NCBI GenBank assembly: GCA_031264715.1
Contig: JAISDP010000128.1
Span: 1 to 10,266, forward strand
From: Bacteroidales bacterium
GTDB lineage: Bacteria > Bacteroidota > Bacteroidia > Bacteroidales > UBA4181
DNA length: 10,266 nt
Direction: 5' to 3'
The notes below the pieces were generated by a model that was not told the origin of the DNA, made no database searches, and worked only from the letters and a program-made list of their open reading frames with translations. The position numbers and the translations under genes are program-made. How positions within the stretch are numbered: position 1 is the first letter of the stretch; every line of letters begins with the position of its first letter. Shown here piece by piece: positions 6,979-10,266 of the stretch.

Positions 6979-7618
6979 ATGTTATCATTGCAGCAAAACC
7001 GAATGAATTGTCCAAGATGCGGCAGTATAAATTACTGCAAAGCTGGCGTACTAAAAGGTCGCCAAAGATACCAATGTAAGGATTGCGTCTATCATTATAC
7101 GGTAGAGCAAAAATCCGATGTGAAGTCAAGGGAAATCCGTCGCCTGGCGCTTGAAATGTACCTGGAAGGATTGGGTTTCAGATCCATAGGTCGTATTCTG
7201 AAAATAAGTTACGGTACAGTTTTTCAATGGGTTAAGAGTTGGGGTAAAAATACGGAATTACCTGAGAGGAATGGCGATGTATCCATTGTAGAACTGGATG
7301 AAATGCACACTTATGTAAGTCAAAAAAAACTACAGATGGATATGGATTACTATTGATAGATATGGAAAAAGGTATCTCTCTTTTGTCTGTGAGTACCGGT
7401 CAACAAAAACGGGATTACCATTGTGAGATAAAATCAAAGAATTGATTGTAAGTAATTTTGCTTCTGACTACTGGAAAAGTTATGAAGAATTTATTCCACC
7501 GGATAAACATCTTCAAACAAAGGCCGAAACATTTACCGTAGAAGGTTATAACAGTCGTATAAGACATTATTTGGCAAGATTTCATAGGAAAACGAAATGT
7601 TACAGTAAAGCGGACTAA
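6979..7618 (+). pseudogene. Decayed IS1-family transposase
   Basis: The first part, best started at ATG 7003, encodes a zinc finger (C3, C6, C25, C28: CPRCGS and CKDC), a helix-turn-helix (FRSIGRILKISYGTVFQWVKSW) and VELDEMHTYVSQKK, the first catalytic Asp of the IS1 DDE domain (codon 7297-7299). That frame stops after codon 7354-7356. The rest lies in the +1 frame from 7322: KKNYRWIWITIDRYGKRYLS, then SDYWKSYEEFIPPDKH (second Asp, 7466-7468) and TFTVEGYNSRIRHYLARFHR, ending in KCYSKAD and TAA at 7616-7618. The shift falls in an A8 run at 7322-7329; seven A would restore the frame. A second lesion, TGA at 7424-7426, interrupts LPL-DKIKEL, where family members commonly have Trp. The usual last dozen or so residues are also missing. 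Shift plus nonsense codon mean no functional transposase, although the A8 run alone could be bypassed by slippage. The patch is more AT-rich than its neighbours. Confidence 0.85.
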
Positions 7619-7638
7619 TTTAACAATACAATAAAAAA

Positions 7639-7672
7639 ATTGGGGGAGAGCTTTATTTTTCACCTACCTTTG
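7639..7672 (+). promoter_or_regulatory. Promoter of the VapB-like gene
   Basis: TACCTTTG at 7665-7672 is an exact TAnnTTTG -7 box. ATTG at 7639-7642 is a possible -33 element with a slightly long 22-nt spacer. Transcription would start near 7680, about 15 nt before the TTG start at 7695, giving a very short leader. The region lies between the IS remnant and the antitoxin gene. Confidence 0.5.
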
Positions 7673-7694
7673 TCCGAACAAAAACATTTAGTTA

Positions 7695-7886
7695 TTGTAC
7701 AGTATAGAATTAGACGAAGAATTAATTAAAGAAGCAATGGCAGTGAGCGGGGAAAAGACACAGCAAGACACAGTCCATATGGCATTGCGCAGTTTTATTA
7801 AAGCGCAAAATCGGAAAAAAATTCTCCTTTACCAGGGAAAGGGTATTTGGGAGGGTAATCTGGACGAAATGCGTACCGTGCGATGA
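7695..7886 (+). CDS. vapB: VapB-family type II antitoxin
   Basis: This 63-aa protein resembles the VapB antitoxin family formerly called DUF2191. It has a short N-terminal strand and helix (IELDEELIKEAMAVSGEKT), a helix (DTVHMALRSFIKAQNRKK) forming the likely ribbon-helix-helix DNA-binding dimer, and a C-terminal tail GKGIWEGNLDEMR, the part that usually blocks the VapC PIN nuclease. The frame opens at TTG 7695, with a stop codon at 7689-7691 and no in-frame ATG until residue 15 (7737), which would remove the N-terminal strand. TTG is therefore the only start that keeps the domain whole. The stop overlaps the ATG of the toxin remnant in ATGA, the normal vapBC arrangement. With the toxin broken, it may act as an orphan repressor or an anti-addiction remnant. 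Confidence 0.75.
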   Translation: MYSIELDEELIKEAMAVSGEKTQQDTVHMALRSFIKAQNRKKILLYQGKGIWEGNLDEMRTVR

Positions 7887-7990
7887 ATCGTATATTAATA
7901 GACACACTGACCTGCCAGGTTGAAAAGGTCAACGAAGACGAAATGTATTCTCTTGTTTGCTATTTGTTGCTGGTCAAAAAGCAACGTTAA
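7883..7990 (+). pseudogene. vapC: Truncated VapC toxin remnant
   Basis: The ATG overlaps the vapB stop and begins MNRILIDT, the first strand and first catalytic Asp of a PIN-domain ribonuclease such as VapC. After about eight residues the resemblance ends. The frame continues as LTCQVEKVNEDEMYSLVCYL and stops after 35 aa, against about 125-140 aa for an intact VapC. The other acidic active-site residues are gone, so no nuclease activity is expected. The sequence after residue 8 is unrecognised and may be joined DNA from a deletion. A genuine 35-aa peptide is possible but not supported. Confidence 0.65.
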
Positions 7991-8043
7991 TGTTTGTTAA
8001 AGAATATTAATGTTTGTTAAGACAACGTTAATGTTTGTTAAAG
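7982..8043. repeat. Three direct repeats spaced 20 and 21 nt
   Basis: The 14-mer TTAATGTTTGTTAA occurs three times without mismatch, at 7987-8000, 8007-8020 and 8028-8041. Copies 1 and 3 are identical over 21 nt (7982-8002 and 8023-8043). Each copy is bounded by TTAA at both ends. Start-to-start distances of 20 and 21 nt are close to two turns of B-DNA, so bound proteins would sit on one face. Each copy holds AATGTTTG, one mismatch from the -7 box. The first copy overlaps the vapC remnant stop, and the array lies about 95 nt upstream of the aldo/keto reductase start. Confidence 0.85.
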
Positions 8044-8136
8044 CAGATATATCTGTCCGTTTTTTTGATACATTGCGACGCTTTTTTAAATAAAGTTGCA
8101 TGTAACCATATAATAAATCATTTAAAATCATTGATC

Positions 8137-9297
8137 ATGAGCAACCATGTAAACCGTCGGAATTTCCTGAAACTATCGGCTACAGCCGGGGCTGTATTGG
8201 CATTGGCGCCTGCGGGCGTTCAGGCCAGGGAAAACGACATGAAGAAGAAGATGCCCGAACGCACGTTGGGTAAACGTACCGGGATCAAGTTACCGGTGTT
8301 GAGTATGGGGGTTATGAGGGCGGATAACCAGTCGGTTGTGAAAGCGGCGTACAATTCGGGCATCCTTATGTTCGACACAGCCAATGGCTATCAGAACGGT
8401 AAAAACGAGGAAATGCTGGGCGAGTTTTTTGCCGACAAGCCTCGCGAATCGTTCATCCTGGCTACCAAAGTGAAGGAAAACCCGGCGGATGATGCTGCCG
8501 AGAAGTTCCTCGAAAAGTTTGAAACCAGCATGAAGCGTCTCAAGATGCCGTATGTGGATATCCTGTATCTGCACGCCCTCGACAAGGTAGACAGCGTGAA
8601 CTACCCGCCGGTACTGGAAGCGATGCTGAAGCTGAAAAAGGACGGACGGGTAAAGTATATAGGCGTGTCCACCCACAGCAACGAACCGGCGGTGATTCAA
8701 GCAGCCGTGGATAATGGCAACTATGATGTGATCCTCACAGCATATAACTATACCCAGGGGCATCTGGACGAACTGAACCCCGCCATCGACCGGGCAGCAA
8801 AAGCCGGGTTGGGCGTCGTGGCGATGAAAACCATGGCCGGCGGGTATCTTGACAAAGACCGGACACAAAAGGTGAATACCCGTGCAGCATTGAAATGGGC
8901 TTTGCAGAACCCGAACATACATACCGCCATCCCCGGATTTACATCCTTCAACCAGTTGGAAGAGTCGCTCGATTCGGCCTTGAACCTGAAAATGACCAAG
9001 GACGAAAAGAAATACCTTTCGATGGCGGATCATTCGCTGTATTGCCGGGGATGCAGGAGTTGCGAGACCCAATGCTCCAAGCACCTGCCGATACCCGAAA
9101 TGATGCGTGCATACATGTATAACTATGGGTACAAAAGCCCGGCGTTGGCCAAGGAAGTGATTGATGAACTGTCGTTGGCGGGGAATGTGTGCGATTGCGC
9201 CGCATGTAAGGTGAAATGCGTTGCAGGTTTCCAGGTGGCGCAAAAGGTGCAGGATATCACCCGCCTGCAATATGTACCGCAAGAGTTTTTGGTATAA
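8137..9297 (+). CDS. Tat-exported aldo/keto reductase with two C-terminal Fe-S motifs
   Basis: This 386-aa protein begins with a twin-arginine signal (VNRRNFLKLSATAGAVLALA, likely cleaved after VQA near residue 30), which marks export of a folded, cofactor-loaded enzyme. The aldo/keto reductase barrel spans about 40-290. The catalytic tetrad is D80, Y85 (DTANGY), K111 (ATKVK) and H146 (LYLHAL). IPGFTSFNQLEESL is the usual NADP-binding segment. The C-terminus adds ferredoxin-like motifs: C303-x2-C306-x2-C309-x3-C313 for a [4Fe-4S] cluster, and C352-x-C354-x2-C357-x3-C361, a second cysteine group. The frame is open upstream to a TTG at 8035, but that start lies in the repeat array; ATG 8137 places the Tat motif correctly. 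Family members couple NAD(P)H-dependent carbonyl chemistry to Fe-S electron transfer, and the substrate is unknown. The genes after it are on the same strand and probably co-transcribed. Confidence 0.9.
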   Translation: MSNHVNRRNFLKLSATAGAVLALAPAGVQARENDMKKKMPERTLGKRTGIKLPVLSMGVMRADNQSVVKAAYNSGILMFDTANGYQNGKNEEMLGEFFADKPRESFILATKVKENPADDAAEKFLEKFETSMKRLKMPYVDILYLHALDKVDSVNYPPVLEAMLKLKKDGRVKYIGVSTHSNEPAVIQAAVDNGNYDVILTAYNYTQGHLDELNPAIDRAAKAGLGVVAMKTMAGGYLDKDRTQKVNTRAALKWALQNPNIHTAIPGFTSFNQLEESLDSALNLKMTKDEKKYLSMADHSLYCRGCRSCETQCSKHLPIPEMMRAYMYNYGYKSPALAKEVIDELSLAGNVCDCAACKVKCVAGFQVAQKVQDITRLQYVPQEFLV

Positions 9298-9311
9298 TTG
9301 ATTTTTCTCAC

Positions 9312-9354
9312 AAGGCACAAAGGGCGCAAAGATTTTTCGTGTCCTTTGTGCCTT
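9312..9354. repeat. Intergenic hairpin with a tandem 9-mer
   Basis: AAGGCACAAAGG (9312-9323) and CCTTTGTGCCTT (9343-9354) form a perfect 12-bp inverted repeat around a 19-nt interior that can pair a few positions further. The left side also holds a tandem 9-mer, GGCACAAAG (9314-9322) then GGCGCAAAG (9323-9331), with one mismatch. No T-run follows, so full termination is unlikely; a role as attenuator, mRNA stabiliser or dispersed repeat is possible. CACAAAGG-type repeats recur between genes in Bacteroidota, from general recollection rather than a search. Confidence 0.75.
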
Positions 9355-9384
9355 TATGTATCATCATATAAATTCGAAATCACG

Positions 9385-10257
9385 ATGCGAATCTTTATTT
9401 TATGGATAGCGCTCGCCTTGACACACATGGCCGCAGCGCAAACGCCAACGGAACTGAAAGCCAAACTGCCGCAGGTTGCCGGCTGGACAATCGACGAAAC
9501 GGTGGAAGTGTTCGATCCCGATAATTTGTTCGAACGGATCAATGGCGCTGCTCCCGGGTATTTGCTGTTCGATTTTAAGGAATTGACCGTTTTTGTGTAC
9601 AATCAAAATGGGACCGGCGACAACCGGCCGTACATCACGATCCAGGTTTACCGACATGCAGCAAAAGAAGACGCTTTCGGCATCTATGCTTCGGAACGTC
9701 CGTCGGAGAGCAACTTCCTCGCCGCCGGCACGGAAGGTTACCGGGAAGGCTCCATGCTTAACTTTTTTGTCGACTGCCTGTATGTGAAGATCGAAAGCCC
9801 TTCGTCGACAGATGGAACCATAAACGCCATCAAGCAGATTGCACAGGAATTAGGTCGCAATATCAACGCACAGCCGGCTTTCCCGATGCAGTTGCAAAGT
9901 TTCCCGGAAGAGAACAAAATTGCACATAGCGAACTGTACATCCCAACCGGCTTCCTGGGACATGAATTTCTGAACAAAACTTTTACAGCCAATTACCAGG
10001 TGTCGGGTAAAAAATACCAGTTGTTCGTGATGGATGCCGGGACCGTTGACCAAGCGAAGGAAGCGTTAACCAAGTACATGCAATTTACCAAACAGAATAC
10101 AAAACTTCGTGAAGGCCGGTTGATCATAAAGGACCGTTTCAATGGCGATATCGAGTGTCAGTGGAAGGGACGGCATATCTGGGGCATTGTGAACGACGAC
10201 AAAGCCCCGGTGAAAGTCGATGATGTCCTGAAAAAGACCGGGGAAAAAATGCAATGA
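9385..10257 (+). CDS. Exported protein, probably DUF6599 family
   Basis: This 290-aa protein has an N-terminal signal peptide (MRIFILWIALALTHMAAAQ, cleavage likely around AAA-Q) and no further membrane segment, so it should be periplasmic or surface-associated. The mature part starts with LPQVAGW and contains VFDPDNLFERINGAAPGYL, ITIQVYRHAAKEDAFGIYAS and ERPSESNFL, which I recall as typical of DUF6599; this match is from memory. No catalytic motif is visible, and there is a single Cys in each of two places (DCLY and ECQW). The frame is open back to 9298, but that extension would translate the intergenic hairpin, so ATG 9385 ahead of the signal peptide is preferred. It follows the Fe-S aldo/keto reductase by 87 nt and overlaps the next start codon by ATGA, which suggests one envelope-related operon. 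Its biochemical function is unknown. Confidence 0.75.
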   Translation: MRIFILWIALALTHMAAAQTPTELKAKLPQVAGWTIDETVEVFDPDNLFERINGAAPGYLLFDFKELTVFVYNQNGTGDNRPYITIQVYRHAAKEDAFGIYASERPSESNFLAAGTEGYREGSMLNFFVDCLYVKIESPSSTDGTINAIKQIAQELGRNINAQPAFPMQLQSFPEENKIAHSELYIPTGFLGHEFLNKTFTANYQVSGKKYQLFVMDAGTVDQAKEALTKYMQFTKQNTKLREGRLIIKDRFNGDIECQWKGRHIWGIVNDDKAPVKVDDVLKKTGEKMQ

Positions 10258-10266
10258 GAAAACTTT
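10254..10266 (+). CDS. Start of a further gene, cut by the window end
   Basis: An ATG at 10254-10256 overlaps the TGA of the previous gene in ATGA and opens MRKL before the window ends. The 4-nt overlap is typical of translational coupling in an operon. Basic residues right after Met would suit a signal peptide, but four residues do not allow a family call. Confidence 0.4.

Noticed and set aside
7966..7985. GTTGCT/AGCAAC hairpin at the end of the vapC remnant as a terminator.
   Set aside because: The stem is only 6 bp and no T-run follows.
7982..8043. CRISPR array.
   Set aside because: The repeats are only 14 nt with 6-7 nt between them, with no spacer-length gaps and no cas genes nearby.
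8035..8136. Upstream TTG start adding 34 residues to the aldo/keto reductase.
   Set aside because: It would bury the Tat signal inside the protein and would start inside the repeat array; ATG 8137 puts the twin-arginine motif at the N-terminus.
8290..9318. A 342-codon open frame on the - strand opposite the aldo/keto reductase.
   Set aside because: The + strand frame has a complete catalytic tetrad, Tat signal and Fe-S motifs; the opposite frame has no recognisable feature.
9298..9384. Upstream start adding 29 residues to the DUF6599-like protein.
   Set aside because: The added residues come from the intergenic hairpin and would precede the signal peptide; ATG 9385 gives a normal exported protein.

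Overview
The window looks like chromosome of a Bacteroidota member, probably order Bacteroidales. All recognised genes lie on the + strand. Start codons sit in A/T-rich leaders without Shine-Dalgarno sequences. Several upstream regions carry the Bacteroidota -7 promoter box TAnnTTTG. The protein families fit too: an exported GH2 beta-galactosidase, an RluB-type pseudouridine synthase with a long low-complexity N-terminus, and a Tat-exported Fe-S aldo/keto reductase. The assignment is from these traits only; no species can be named.

Layout. (1) 1-4037: a promoter, a large exported LacZ-type beta-galactosidase, an imperfect 24-position inverted repeat that starts over the lacZ stop codon, and a KdsC-type HAD phosphatase of the Kdo/lipopolysaccharide pathway. 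(2) 4101-5415: a two-gene unit made of a YtfE/RIC-like di-iron hemerythrin protein and, 19 nt later, a LuxR-type regulator whose receiver domain lacks most phosphorylation residues. (3) 5416-5708: an AT-rich non-coding gap with a possible terminator hairpin, a 7-bp inverted repeat and a promoter-like box. (4) 5709-6955: a RluB-family 23S rRNA pseudouridine synthase closed by a very clear intrinsic terminator. (5) 6979-8041: an AT-rich accessory patch holding a decayed IS1-family transposase (frameshift at an A8 run, then an in-frame TGA), a VapB-like antitoxin gene with a TTG start, a VapC toxin gene cut down to its first residues, and three copies of a 14-nt repeat spaced 20 and 21 nt. (6) 8137-10266: a Tat-exported aldo/keto reductase with two C-terminal iron-sulfur motifs, an intergenic hairpin built from a short repeat, an exported protein probably of the DUF6599 type, and the first codons of a further gene overlapping it by ATGA.

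How the parts may work together. The hemerythrin/LuxR pair is the best candidate for an under-described functional unit: a di-iron protein that could sense or repair damage from oxygen or nitric oxide, next to a regulator that probably does not use ordinary phosphorelay. The aldo/keto reductase, DUF6599-like protein and following gene look like an envelope-directed operon. The IS/TA patch looks like a site of past insertion and deletion. No clearly new defence or mobile system is visible; the most unusual DNA structure is the 20/21-nt spaced triple repeat beside the broken vapBC locus.
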